From Aurifilum marmelostoma (Eukaryota; Ascomycota; Sordariomycetes; Diaporthales; Cryphonectriaceae): a DNA stretch of 64,000 nt. Made by a program: the position numbers and the translations under genes. The stretch covers positions 682,001 to 746,000 of the forward strand of contig JAMXSV010000015.1 in the NCBI GenBank assembly GCA_027559495.1, written 5' to 3'. Below are positions 1-12,524 of this stretch, in pieces. Under the pieces are notes generated by a model that had not been told where the DNA came from, searched no databases, and worked only from the letters and a program-made list of their open reading frames with translations. Numbering within the stretch: the stretch's first letter is position 1; every line of letters starts with the position of its first letter.

Positions 1-2
1 AT

Positions 3-1762
3 CCTCCGAGCCCCTTATTCCCTGTCCCTTGTACCCTTCGACACGAGGTACATGAATGGCTGAACGAGTTCACCAGCGACATACCTTCACCAACTCCATA
101 TCAACCATGTTTCAGATGCTGGGCAGAATGTGTGCGGCACATTCTGGAAGTCGACCCTTATAAAAGGCCCGAGATCAAAACCCTGACCAAGTTCTGGCTT
201 CCTGATTTGATTCATCACTCAGCTGCGCCCGGGGAGGCACATGTGGATTTCAAGAAGCCCGCGCCCCGAAGAATCAGTGATGGCTCAGCTGCATTCCTCG
301 CAAATGATGAAGACGTCCATGAGGAGGCACCCCGAATGTCGACTGCATCTGCATCTGCGGAGCCCGTGACTGCCGCTATCACCAACGACTCTTCGGGGAC
401 GAGCCGACATACTGAAAATTTGTCCTTTACATCAAGTAGCCAACCATCCTCCACCATGAAACTGGGCCTCTCGGGCCTCAACAACGTGCTGACGCTCCCC
501 TTCAGCCCTCCGCCAGTTGATCACGATGTTGATGAGAACAAGCTAGTATATCTGACAGAGCAGAGTATCGATATTGTTGACGTCTCTGTCTCGAAGAATT
601 CATCAAATGTGCAGCAAGCACATAAGAGAATCCCGCTGCTTCTGAAGAAGTGCAAGTGGAAGGGCATCCGGGTTGCCGCTCCATACGCCGCAGTATGGGG
701 TCTCGTCAAAAACACGCCAGCAGTAAGTGGAAATATCTTTAGTCTGCCGCCGCCGCCGCCGCCACCTAGAACGCAGAAGATGAGCTGACGGAGCAAAGTT
801 GAGGGTCTATAACGTATCCACCGAGAGCTCGGCATCTTCAGAGGAGCGCTTGTTATTGGATATCGCAGACATCTCGATGCATTTCGACTACCCCAAGCGA
901 CTTGCCATTTCGAGAGAAGGCTATGTCGCCTTGTTCAGGGGTAATGTTATCAGCATTTTCGATGCGAGGTCGGTGTTTGACATTGCCTCAAGAGACCCGA
1001 ATCATGTCCGATCACTCACTGTTCTCTAGGAATCGGGATCCTACCCCCACAATGTCAATTCCATTACCGAAGATGGGCTTGATCACCAAGTTTGTCGACA
1101 TTGACTTTGACGATGCTGGCTCGAGGTTATACGCCTGGGGGAAACAGAGATATATATGGCTTGCTTACCGTATATGAAATCTCCAGAAATTTGCGCGAGC
1201 CAGTCCGGATCTGTCAGAGGAAATTCAAGGTTCGTCATTTGCGTCTCATCCTCGACTTGCCCCATCCCTCCCTCTACTAACACGGGGGCAGAATCACTTC
1301 TCTGGACAGAAGATTAGGGTCATAGTCCTTCCATTCCATGACCAGCATGAATGCATGATTTCTGCCGGACGGAAGCTATTCTTGGGTTGTGTCGACGAAG
1401 ACCGTCGCAAGCATATGCTGGACAAGTACTCACCGGGAGCAGGCTGGACGCCTCAACCTGCCCCAGAACCACCAGAAGGATCGGATATCGTAGCAGCTTG
1501 GGCTGCATACGGCTCAATCGTCACCCTACAGGGTAACAGGCACCACCTGCGGAGGAAAGCGCAAATATTTCAGCAAGACATTGGGCCGAGGGACAGCCTT
1601 GACTTCCGGTTGCAAAGACCCCTCGCAGAGCTCAAGGAACCGCCTGATCCCCACGACGTGAACACAGTAGTCAAGATGAGTGTCATTCCATGTCATGATG
1701 CGGACGGCCAGGCTGCGGTGGTTGTGTCTCACAGGAAAGGCAAGGTCGAGGTGATTACTTAG
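3..1762 (+). CDS. 3' part of a kinase-like / beta-propeller gene, 5' end outside the window, frame broken
   Basis: The reading frame is open from the left edge. The first stretch contains DPYKRPEIKTL, which resembles the end of a protein kinase C-lobe (subdomain XI). A Ser/Thr-rich linker follows, then beta-strand-rich sequence resembling WD40/CNH-type propellers (RVYNVS, LLTVYEIS, GRKLFLGCVDED). Intron 723-798 (GTAAGT, CTGAC branch) joins in phase. Intron 1230-1291 has a textbook TACTAACAC branch site and also joins in phase. A third intron probably ends at the CTCTAG near 1029, but its donor is unclear. The coding frame appears to jump twice by +1, near TTT 1091-1093 and near GGGGG 1137-1141. 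The stop is TAG at 1760-1762. The kinase assignment rests on one motif. The gene could instead be a propeller-only protein or a decaying gene. Confidence 0.5.
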
Positions 1763-2287
1763 AAGCGTCAAGGGCGTTTCCTGCAACGGAGGAGAGGACC
1801 GATATTTTAATAGTCAACATATACCCAACAACCAAATATCACACTTGTCACAGAGCTGAGGACGGGTCGTGTCGAGGTCCATCTAACAGACGGCTGCCTA
1901 TGTCATATGCGGCGAGCCCAGATATCGAGCAAATGAAACAAGCAAACCAATCTGTAACTTTCCGCAGCCGAGTGGTTGGCGGTGTTTGCGTGCTCTGACC
2001 GCAACGAGGACAGCAACATGTTTGATAGTATCAGTTGCAATCTCACGGAGCACGCACACCGGTTTCAGTGACAACACCTCCTATATAATCATACAATAAT
2101 TCCTTTTGTGAATCTGCTTTTCCTCCACAGGTCCTTCCGCGCCGAAAATACACAATCACACTTGGTTCATGTTCCTCGTTTATCACCACGCTGCGTCACC
2201 AAGAACCACATGCACATACCTTTCTCACACGTCTGCGCACAAAACAGCCCTCTTTTGACACCATCACCACCAGAAAACAGCCCAAAC
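1763..2287. other. Intergenic, with a TATA-like box
   Basis: This is the 3' flank of the preceding gene and the likely promoter and leader of the 75-aa microprotein. TATATAA lies at 2082-2088. The stretch 2220-2287 is rich in CA and CCA, as is common in fungal leaders. I see no other coding potential. Confidence 0.4.
2082..2088 (+). promoter_or_regulatory. TATA-like box
   Basis: TATATAA sits about 200 bp upstream of the ATG at 2288, preceded by mixed sequence and followed by a C/A-rich leader. The position is plausible for a fungal core promoter, but I cannot confirm a transcription start. Confidence 0.35.
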
Positions 2288-2515
2288 ATGGAGTCCTCGA
2301 CAACAACCCTAGTCGCGGTCCTCGCCATCTGCCTCACCACGCTCCTCGCCCTGTTCATCTGCCTCTACCGCGTCTACTGGGCCAACTGGGCAGAGCGGAT
2401 GAGGTCTGGTCCACAGCAGAAATGTCGGCGGGCACGCAGCCTGCAGATTGATGACGAGGAGGCCTGTCATTGCTACGGGGGAACCGCTGGGGCGAGTCAA
2501 CATCATTCTGTGTGA
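2288..2515 (+). CDS. Small single-pass membrane protein, hypothetical (75 aa)
   Basis: The ATG at 2288 has a good context (CAAACATGG). The protein opens with a few polar residues, then one strongly hydrophobic segment at about residues 7-27 (leucine/valine/alanine/isoleucine-rich, ending ALFICLYRVYW). A basic stretch follows (ERMRSG, KCRRARS) and then a short acidic tail (IDDEEA). The basic residues after the helix predict an N-out, C-in signal anchor, or a tail that stays in the cytosol. No family is recognised. The same frame stays open upstream to 2108, but that part lacks a good start and looks like leader. A short ORF of this size could arise by chance; the hydrophobic profile and the TATA box support it. 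Confidence 0.45.
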   Translation: MESSTTTLVAVLAICLTTLLALFICLYRVYWANWAERMRSGPQQKCRRARSLQIDDEEACHCYGGTAGASQHHSV

Positions 2516-3397
2516 GGTGAAGGGGGGGTTGGGTGCTTTGAGTCAAAGGGGGATCGAGGCGAGATTCTTGCACGGCACTTGGCCTGTCAAGATTTTTCCT
2601 TTTTCTTTTCATTATGAGAAGATTTGAGATTCAAGTCTGGTCTCTTGAGTGGGACAGAAAATGGAATTGTGATGATTGTCTAGAGAGGCTCGGTCCGCTC
2701 CACCGCATGCTGGAGGATTTGTTGGCAGAGATCTCTCGGGCAGAACATCTCAAAGACTTTGTTTGTTCACACGGAAATTTCTTGTTACCGACACTTCACC
2801 TAAGACTTCTTGTCTAGTAGTATGATGGAAACAGCCTCTGAGAACTTGATTACATGGAATCCAGAACGCCATCGCTGGCAACCTGCCTGAAGAGCAAAAC
2901 ATCTTCTCTCCCTCGAAACATCCTGTCTCCACACTTGGTCTAATTACCATATACGAAGAAAGAAATAGAAAAGACCTATACAGCAGAGTCAATCAAGAAC
3001 AGCTTCGTACAATGACGAGAGGCAGCTTGTTCCGAATATTCTTTTCGGTTTTCTAGTTTGGAAAAAAACAATCTAAGCAATGTGTCTTTGTGTAGAGAAC
3101 GAGAGTGAAGGCAGTCTGTCTCCCGTTCATCCCCGCTGCCAGACGCCGGCTGTCCCTTTTTGAACCTTGCTCCTGTCTGCCGCCCCCCATTCTTCATGCT
3201 GTCGTTGAATTTCGATTTCGCGTGAATTGTGTCTGAAAAGCCTCCGTTCTAACCATTACGCCATCAGCCCAAGGCGACCTCATCCCAATATGGAATCCAA
3301 GCCTGTCCAGGATACAGAACTTGTTAGCTTGCCAAGTTCAATGCTCTTCCTCCGTCCTGTCATATGACCTCTTGTCCCTCCTCCGCCTCGCGGAACC
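2516..3397. other. Intergenic, no gene seen
   Basis: This holds the 3' flanks of the microprotein (plus strand) and of the kinase gene (minus strand), which converge here. A tRNA-like A-box fragment lies at about 3238-3270 on the minus strand, but no complete cloverleaf can be folded (see rejected items). Confidence 0.4.
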
Positions 3398-5654
3398 TCA
3401 ACCCCCCTCGACGGCGATTCCTCCCCTGACCCACTCAGTTTCTGCAACCTTCTCAAGAGGCCACCGGCTTCTGGCCCGTTTGAGCAGACCTTCTGTGACA
3501 TCCATTGCACCAAGCATGCCTGCAGCCTCGAACTTCTTGGCATCACCCTCGTGATCTCCATCATCTCCGGCGTACTTGACCCATTGCCACTCCACTCGTG
3601 CTATCCGGTGACTCGTTCGGCTCCGCATGCGCAGTGCATCGCTCATCCCTGGGGGCGGGTCAAAGGGTAACCTGCTCTCGAGCAGGGCGTAGAGCAACAC
3701 GCCAACTGACCAGGCGTCCGTGGCACGACCATTGTACTCGAGGCCCATGATCAGCTCTGGGGCCGCATAATCCTCGCTGCCGCAACGAGTAGTCAACTTC
3801 TCGTCGTCAGCAACCCGGCGGGACAGGCCCAGATCCGTCAGGGTGGTCACGCTGTAGGGGTATGTCTGCCAGTCGATGCTGCGATCTGCGAGCTCCTGGG
3901 GGGTGAGATTGACGAGAACATTCTCGAGCTTGATATCCCGATGGACGATGTGGCGTTCGTGAAGGTACTGCACCGCACCAACAAGCTCGGCAAAGATCCT
4001 GCGGAGCAGCGAGGGCACGAGCACAGCGGAATGTGCGGTGGCCACGTCGAAGAGATCGCCGCCTGGGCAGAAGGTGAGAACCAGGATGGCGCGCGTCGGC
4101 TCGATGTTCCACGCCATGAGATCTACCAGAGACGGGTGGTGTACACTCTGCATGATCTCCAACTCTCGCTTCAGGCTCATTTCCACCCGCTCTTCCGAGG
4201 CGCCACCCTTGGGCCCATGTTCGCAGATCTTGACGGCCACTAGCGCTTTCCGGTCCAGACTCGATGCAGGCTCTGGTGTGAGGAGGCCATTGTCGACCAT
4301 ACTGTGCTCCGCCTCGATCTCATCCTCTGACGCGGACACATGGCTGGTAGCCAGTACCACGCGGCTAAAGGTACCCTGTCCCAGAGACTTGACGGCCCTC
4401 CATCTACGGAGCTTGCCGTCCTTGCGACCTCGGGCCTCAAAGTATTCGAATTTGGGATCCAGCTTGGTGGTCAGGCTGCTAGAGTCACTCGCGGTCATGG
4501 ACGACTCGCTCGGCGGCGGGCTGGGCGGCTTCTCTATCGGCGTCAGTCCTCGGGATTCTGACAGGTGTGGTTCCCGTCGGAGGGCAGCACGGTTGTGGGT
4601 GCCGGGGCGGGCCCCCGAGACTGTGACCATCCGCTTAGGAACGTTGACATGATCCGGGCGATACTCGCTGATGCTCCTGTTTCGAGTGTGTATTTTGGTC
4701 TTGGCAGCCTCTTTGTCGGCACCGCTGCCGCCGCCGCTGCTGCTGCTACTACTGCTGTCCCCTTCAGGTGCGTCGCCCGGCTTCGCCAAGCTCTTTCGTT
4801 TTGACTGGTTTGCCACAGCCGAGGCAATCGACTCGCCGTTGCTCGTGACCAGCACCGACTCCGACATGATGGTGGGCAGCTGCTGGGGAGCATCCCTCGA
4901 GGGCGGGCGGCCGTGCAGTCGCTTCCATGGACCTGGGGAATCGCCGGAGAGCAGTGGTGACGGTAGAGGAGTGACATCTCCCATGGCGGTGATTATAGGG
5001 CTCGGGACCCGTGAGCTGGCCGCAGAGCCCAGGCCGCGGCCAAATGCGGTGGACTTGATGCTGGGCGTCCGAGAGATGGGCTTCAGGCTTGGAGCAGAGG
5101 ACTTGCGAGACAGGCATAGGTTGGCGGGCCTATGAAAGTCTTGAAGACCCTCTGCGTTCGGGGCGGGGTGGGACCCGTCTGCGATAGGTGACAAGGTCGA
5201 ATGCTGGCTATATATGGTATCGGTGGGTATCTGAATACAATGGCTGGGGGCGAGGGATGGCGATTTATGTTGGTCGTGGTGTTCTTCGTAGCCCGAGTCG
5301 ACGCGCTGTGGGGTCGAGTCTCCCGGGGGTAGATTCACGATTGGGGTGGGGGGAGAGACGCTCATGGAGGAGTGGTTGTGATTGTCGTATCGCTGAGGAG
5401 AGTAAGAAAGGAAAGCTGCCGTCAGGGAGGAGGGCAAGGCATCGGGCCCGGAGGGGGGGTCGTGGGGGGTCGAGAGCGGTGTTCATGGCCACGGTGCGGC
5501 TGTTTCGAAGGTTGAAATCGTGTAGGGCGTCTGTCGCAGGACCCGCGCTCAGGGAGTCGGAAGTTCTGCCGGCATGAATGCGACTCTGCATAGGAGCTGC
5601 GGCTCTGGCGTTTGGGTGCTGCAGGGATTCCGTCTCTGGCGGTCGAGCAGACAT
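3398..5654 (-). CDS. Serine/threonine protein kinase with a long disordered N-terminus
   Basis: A continuous frame runs from 5437 to the TGA at 3398-3400. Numbered from 5437, the first ~340 residues are Ser/Pro-rich and disordered. The kinase domain follows at about residues 343-670: glycine loop LGQGTFSRVV (~350), VAVK lysine (~400), catalytic loop HRDIKLEN (~496), a DLG in place of DFG (TDLGLSRR, ~534), APE-type AAPEL (~557) and DAWSVGVLLYALL. All core catalytic residues are present, so activity is expected. The substrate is unknown. The 5437 frame has no upstream ATG. A second frame starting at ATG 5654 (MSARPPETES) reads well through NLRNSRTVAMNTALDPP and would join if one base of the seven-G run 5453-5459 (plus strand) were absent. 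I therefore take 5654 as the true start. An intron ending at the CTCCTCAG near 5390 is the alternative. Confidence 0.82.
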
Positions 5655-8000
5655 GATCTGGACGCCGACGGCGCTGCGGTAGTCCGTCGGGTCAGGTGGT
5701 GAAAAGGAAGAGAGGACACAAAAAAAGAAAAGAAAAGGACGAGGAGTCGTACAGGTAAGAGGAGGTAGGTTTCTCGCACACAGGAGGTATCTGTCTTGCC
5801 TGGTCGTCAGCAGCAGAGATCGATATCAAGGATGTTGCCCACCATTATCAGTGAGTCGCCCAGACAAGAAAAGATTGGCTGCAATCAACTCTGGCGGCAA
5901 GCCCGAGTCGCAGACCCAAAGGCAAACAAGGGCCGTCCCATGTGCCACGGGTAATTGGCAAGGAGTCGGCTCATGGTTTGCCTCTTGTCTGAGCGCATCC
6001 TCCCGTCCGGTCCATGCATCATGGTGGAGGTTGTGGAGGCGGGTGTTTTGTTGTCGTTGTGGTGCTGGGTCCCGAGGGGGGAGGGGGAGTACACCTACGG
6101 CAGTCTGTGTGCGACAAGCAATCAAGCAACAGACACTGAGCTGGCAGTCTTCTGGAGTTTCAAGTCTACCACAGGACCCCGCGCATCAGCCCTAGGATAT
6201 AAGCGAGAGCGGGCGTGAATTGCTGGCGAGGTGGAATTGTGGAAACCAAGCAAGCCGAGGAGAGCGAACTGAGAGGGCCGGCCGTCCTCTCAAGAGCAGT
6301 ATTAGATATTATTGAGGAGGGGAACGGGCAAGATGGTTTCGAGCAGCACGTGGAGCTCACTCGGCCTTGTGTTCAGAGCATGATCGTGTGCGTGGGAGAG
6401 CGGGGGTTCCTGATCGGAGCTGCAATAGTAAGGACAGGAGTAAGAGTAATAGGAGGAGGAGGCAGGAGAGGGTAAGTGAAGGGAGAGAGAGGATGGCGAC
6501 GCAAGGCGATGACGAAGAAGAGGCTCAGTGGTTGTTGAAGGTTATGGTGGGTCTGTGGTGGGAAGAAGAGACGAGCAAGGTGCAGTGCGGCCCCAGGACA
6601 AGGTAACGTTTCGGCTCCCATGCCATACCATGCCACCACATACATACCTTAGGGAGGCAGTAGGCCGCAGCTAGGGGGCCAGGCGGGGTCCTGGTCCTCT
6701 GCTACGGTTCCTAGAGCGTGATGCTAAGGTGCCACCGCCCTGCTGCTAAACAGGTGCTGAGGGAGGGGGGGGGGAAGCCTCTGCACGCGTGTCCTGAGCC
6801 GGTGCCCGCGCCGGTTTAGGGTGGGGATGGAGAAGGCCCCCCGACAACCACTAACTAGAATGACATGCAGTGGCTACCCACGTCCCCCCCCCCGGGCACT
6901 TATGTCCCCTCTTGTCTGCACCCATGAAAGTTTTAGTGGGTTCTGCCACGTCCTGCCGCACTCCGCACCTGACGAGGCTCTTGAGTGGGATGAAAAGAAA
7001 AGGCTCCTTGGTTTTTTTTTCCTGGTATGGTTATTGTTTTTCTTCTTCTTTCTTCTTCCTTATCCATATCAGGTACTCTATCCTTTGGCAGTTGAGATCA
7101 TGGCTGTCTGTGTATCTCCATTGCCGCCATGGCTCGAGGACCTGGTTGCCAAGACGGTCCCGCTATCTCACTTCCCTCGAGGGCTAATATCTCACAACCG
7201 AACGCCAAAATGAACAGAATACTACCCTCTGTGCTCGCCAGTTTCCATCTTGAGACATCCCATATCTTACTCGACATTATTAACCACATCTGCACCGGCA
7301 CCAGGGCCCTCCAGCAGCTAGCCTGTCCTGCCTGTGCTGAAATTACTGTAATGTCACAATCAGGCCTGGGAACCACGCGTCCGGAGCCACCGGTCTGGAC
7401 CGGACGCATTAGTGCTGCCCTGGTTGACAGGTCGGCCCCATCACACCCACCATCACCTGTCAGAGTCAATCGTCAGGTGTTTGCCCTCCCCAAGGGTCTT
7501 TTTTGTATATACTCTATCCATTCCTCTACTGTCAGTACGTGAGGTCGTGGCTCGTACCCCCACTCTCGTATACCAGAAGTGGCCGGCCAGCCAGCCTGCC
7601 CGCCCCCAACAGCTGACGAGGCCTCCCCAGCTATCGGTCCGCAGTCGTCTTCGTCGTCCTCCTCGCCGCCGACACGAGCACTGCAGAGATGTTTTGCTGG
7701 TCTCCCTCAGGGAGTGTCGGGTCCCGGTCCCGATCCTCCTCACAATCCATGCGAGATAGCACATGGCAATCATGGGTAAGTTGAGTTAATAGGGTGAGTG
7801 ACTGCCGCTGCAGGTGGGCCTTCGAGGACTTGGCAGCGTTCATGCCCGCTGATTGCCAATTTCAAGCAATGATATTCCCCATCATGGCCCAGGCCCAGCC
7901 ATGATTTAGCTCTTGGGTTCAAAAATGAGAAGAAAGAAAAAAAGAGATCGCCATTGACGAGTAAATCAGGCCGTCGTGGCGCCAGTACCGTCTTCAGATA
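5655..8000. other. Kinase upstream region and intergenic, no gene seen
   Basis: The first ~200 bases are A/G-rich on the plus strand (pyrimidine-rich on the kinase sense strand), as expected for its leader. The rest is low-complexity, with purine- or pyrimidine-rich blocks around 6440-6560 and 7010-7070 and a short-motif-rich block around 7640-7680. The open frames here lack domain-like content. Confidence 0.35.
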
Positions 8001-8058
8001 CTATGAACAAATTAGCCACCAAGATTGAACCCGTGACTCTTTTTTTGCTTCCTTTTTT

Positions 8059-8097
8059 TAATAAAAAAAAAAAAAAAAAGAAACAAAAAAAAAAAAA
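8059..8097 (+). repeat. Poly-A rich tract
   Basis: Two A runs separated by GAAAC, preceded by a T run. It could fold as a hairpin or be a retroposed poly-A remnant, but no element is attached. Confidence 0.6.
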
Positions 8098-9862
8098 TCC
8101 ACCTCGACGGAAAATGGCAGACCATCCTGGTACAAGGAGGCTACACCAGTCATGTACAAGCTTACTCACCGTCAAAGGACTAGGCCCAAAGCCTGCGAGT
8201 CATCAATTTTCGATGCAGGCCCCATGCAGATTGTCTAGTCCTGTCAATGGCCCATGTTCTGCCGCTACGCTCCTTAATTGGCTCACCACTGCGCAACATC
8301 GATCCTGAGTGGACTGAGATCAACGCCAGAAATGCTTCATTGGAGGAATATGATTCATTACCTTGGAACTGGTCATATATGGATAATACAGATCTGACGT
8401 GTTCTGTAGGCTGTCGGTTGGTGACACCCCGGCTCGCTAACAACCCCCGAGGTCGTCTCATCGCTGTCTTCAAGCCTCATTTTGGGTGTGAAAAGGACAA
8501 CAGGCGATTCTCACGCAATGATTTGGACAGACGACTCTCGTGAGATGAGAAGCGGGCGTCGATCGTATGATACGGTCGAGTTCCAACCACACAGCAACAG
8601 TAGGTGGTTCAGCCCTGGTAGGGCACCCTTTTCTCCTTCTAGCCTGCCTTGACAGATCTGAGGTAATACGTATCCTTACGTTTGCCTGGTCATTCTGTCT
8701 CTCTTACTCGTTTAGGATCACGGCTACTGCTTCCGTGGGTCAGTAGACCAAATGCAGTCCTGTCGCTGCTAGAACGCACCGAGGGGTCCCCCAGGCGCTT
8801 CAAAGAGTTTCTATATGTGGAGAGCTCCTCTGTCCAGACGCTTTGACAGCTTCTCTCAGCCTCATGTCATCGCAACAGGAACGATTTCGGAAGGTTGTAG
8901 GTCAACTTTGGACTATTGGTCACACGTGATGACACTGATCCATGGCCTAACCCAGGATCCTGCTCCTAAGTTACACGGAACATCGTTCAAGCTCAAAGTG
9001 CCACAGCAGTGTGTGTAAGCTAGAGGTGATCATCGACAACGACAACAATTGGTCGACAGTTGGAACATTCTTCATCGGCTGGTTGCGCCAAATATCTGTC
9101 GTCACGGCCTGGACAAGCGCATGGTGATCCGGCCATGAAGGAGACCAAGCTTGCCTGTATTGTATTTGCCAGTCCGCATCCGCATCCGTCGGATTCAGGA
9201 CAGGCGCGAGGATGTTTTCGTTCGTGAACACGTGCAATCAACTTGTGCGTCTGCTATCACTCGTCTAGGTCCATCTCCTGGGAAAGGGTTCCAGAGGTAT
9301 AATTATTACATTTACGCCACTTCACCCCCATCAAAATTAGCTGTGCACACAAACACACTAAGATGACATCAACGGCAGTATCTGCTGACCGTCTTTGTCT
9401 CAGAGCGGCACAGAGTAGAGGATGCCAGGCGCGGCCCGCTCGGCGAGTGTCCGGGAACGACGGTCCCAAAGGTGTGGGAAGCAGGACGGGAGGCCGTAAT
9501 GCCGGAACGTAGTCTGGGACTACCGTCTGTGTGGTGTCCTGTGGCCCGAAGTCAAGCCGTCATCCGACTTGATGGCTTCATCCGTCTGAATTGCCTAAGC
9601 CGAAGTTTCGGCCCAGATATGCAGCCCATTCTCCTTCTGAGGCTCCGTCCCGACCTCCAGGTCTTGCAGCTTGGTCGACGATTCGGTCAGTGTCAAGTGG
9701 TTCTGCGTATCCGTCAGGTCAAAATCTTCCATGTCGGAATTCCGTGGGAGAACATGGTCATTTAACTTAGGACAGCATACGCGGCCTTGAGTGCTCCTGG
9801 CGTTACGACGAAGGGAGGACGTGGCCGTCCGATGCTCACTTGAATGAATCCACAGCATTGCT

Positions 9863-9881
9863 CCCCCCCCCCCCCCCCCCC
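9863..9881 (+). repeat. Poly-C tract, 19 bases
   Basis: A continuous run of C on the plus strand, the longest C run in the window. Its true length may be unreliable. Confidence 0.8.
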
Positions 9882-12524
9882 TCCTTCCGGATCACATTTC
9901 AGAAGATTATCGTAGGAATATTTCATTCATTGTGATTTCTGCCTGTCTCATCGCTGCATTTGAACGGAACAGCCTCGCCTGGACACGCGCGTCCTCGGAG
10001 CTGCTTTATAGGCACAGCATATATCTCGTATTGTGATGCAGTACTTCACGATCATTGCTATCTGATGTCATTGCTAGCTGATGGCAAGGCGAGAACAACA
10101 TGGTGAGTTGCGAGGTCAAGAAGGTGAGGAAAGAGCGGTTCAGATGTTGCTGATCGGTGTCTCTGCAGCCGGGGCGAGCGTTGGGCGAGGCTCTGCAAAG
10201 GCCCGCGTTGCTCCTTGGACGTCTCGAGAATACCTGCCGCTGACCAACCTGGCTCTGAACCACTTCACAACTTGGAAATTTCCTGAAAGCGCCAGCATGA
10301 ATGGTCATGCAATACAGTTATATAATTCATCATTCCAGGGTGACCAGTGTATGCTCCAGCAAGAAAGTGATATCACCAGACCACAAAACAAAGCTACATG
10401 GTTAACTAGTCGGACAGTGGTTTCATTATACCTGGACAAATATCAGAAGACCATATACATCGTCTTGTGACGGCCTACAACGAGACAATGAGGCATTTCT
10501 TGCGCTGCCAATATCAAGTGCTGGACGGCAAAGCACGGCGTGCATCTGGAGCAGAACGAGGGAGAGGCTACAAAACTGGCTACGATGGTTTAGTACAGTA
10601 CCAGTCCAGGCTGATGATCTGGTATTCATGGCATGGCTCAACCTGCCTCATGACAGCGTGCAGCTCACTTCATGTCATCGGCTCATAGACTATGAAAGTA
10701 TTCTCAAGTAGCACCCTCACGCCGACGAAGCTGGAGTTGCCAGACGCCCCAACCACAGCGCGTAGCCACTTAGATGAGCCAGTCTCGAGTCCAGCCGTGA
10801 ATATCAGCTCACAGTTGCTCATTCTGAGTTCCTATATTCTTAAACTTACGATCGACTGCGTATTCCGTAGATCAAGATGGATACCAGTTATGCATTTGTC
10901 TACACTAAACCACGGCATTTCTGAGAGCAAGCAGTGAAAGTGGATGCATCACATAATATAGGAAAGTAGGAAGTAGAGTAACAGCATCCCATTTCATTTT
11001 CCTGCTAGCTCATGAGACGGAGACGCGAATGCATGAAGTTGTCTCTTTCACAAGGCTGATAGAGATATTCGAGGCCCCTCCACGGCAAGAATATCTTTCG
11101 CAGCATACCAGGCCTTGTATCACACATCCCACTTCCTATTCCTCTCAAACCTGCGAGCGTCGTGCAAGGCATCCATCCAAAACGTCGAGCATAACTCACA
11201 GTGGAGCTATAGTTCACCGAATGGCCTCCACATTCACATTATATCCACGCGCTTGTCATGCCCATTTGCTCGACACAACCAGGCAAACTCACGCCCGTTG
11301 CCGGTGATATCCTTAGAACTATTGAAACCCCAGTTGAGGCATAAACCTTCCCCTCCACTCATCGCCCTATTTTCAACAGCGGCAGATTCGACCAACCACA
11401 CACGGCAGATTCCGTTCTGGTCTGTCATGTGCTACCCCTAAGCGGGGGACAGAAGGAGACATGCCCAGGGGCGGTGGAGCGCGCGGTATGGCTGTGTAAG
11501 TGAAACGGGGCCGCCCTCGCGTGAGGCCACAGGCACAGCAACAGGCGATACCATCCAGGTAAGCTCCAGCCGAAGGGAAATCCTATAGACTAGGCGTAGA
11601 GAGGCTGAGTTTGCTTGGCTGCAATTAGGCAACTTATCAGGACCCTTGTGGGCCAGGAAGCCTTATACTCTCAGGTTGAAAAGGAAGAGGGAAAAAGGGG
11701 TCCTGGGGCGAGGGTCCACAATTTAAAGCTGGTGGGGTGTTTTCTTTGCTTCTGGACCCGGACTCACGGGTGCATAAACAATGCCGTTTCGGGGACCACC
11801 GAGACTGTTGGGCATTGAATGGTTCTCTAGTGTGAAGTCTTTTTTTCTCTTTTTGTCTCTGCCCAGGTGGAGGCACATGGTAACATGTATGGGGCTCAAG
11901 GGACTCGCAGAGGGTTTGGTGGACCTCGAAGCATGCAACAAGCCCCATTCTCCCTGTTTGGGCATGTATTGAGCATTTGCCTTTATGAGGCATTATTGTT
12001 CTAGTCTAACTCGGGGGTCAAGGCCAAATGTCCCAAGATATTGCATATTTTATGATTTACCTAATATGTAGTAGTTAGTCTGTACGGCACGTGTTGCTTC
12101 AACAACAGTGTCGGTTGAAGTTTATCGGGCTTGTCATCATAGGACCGACCGCGATGGCATGGTAGGATTGCCTGCTTGCCATCGATGATGCATGACTTTA
12201 TTGTCCTGAAATGATGACGGCCGGCGATGCCCGCGTGAGAATGACAATCGAGAAACGGAAAACCTCAGACACCCAAACAATAGAGGCTCCCATCTTAAGA
12301 ACGGCCCATCACAGCTCGGAAGCAACACAGGTCGGATAACCGTTCAAGCTTCCCCTGCCAAGCGTAACTTCTGCGGGACAGACTTTTGCAGGCTGATGCA
12401 AAAGTTTCGCCCTACACCATCGTCAGAGCCATCACCAGCGCCTGATCACCAAGAGCCTACCTAGCCCGTTGGCCACCTTTACTTCTTGAAAGTGCTTGGA
12501 CTATCCGAATCAGCACCCATTTTG

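Larger units (their letters stand above)
8001..12524. other. Gene-poor region, possible relic sequence
   Basis: It contains A-rich tracts (about 8059-8097) and a 19-base C run (9863-9881). Several short frames on the minus strand look faintly protein-like but cannot be joined into a gene: 8971-9237 (for example ENILAPVLNP), 9595-9858 (MEDFDLTDTQ) and 11005-11428. I cannot name a family and treat these as unsupported. Confidence 0.3.

Noticed and set aside
3238..3270. tRNA-like A-box sequence on the minus strand
   Set aside because: The D-arm region looks plausible, but no anticodon stem, T-arm or acceptor pairing could be found downstream.
8003..8045. B-box-like sequence (minus strand) beside a poly-T/A tract
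   Set aside because: The T-arm does not pair and the 5' part would lie in homopolymer.
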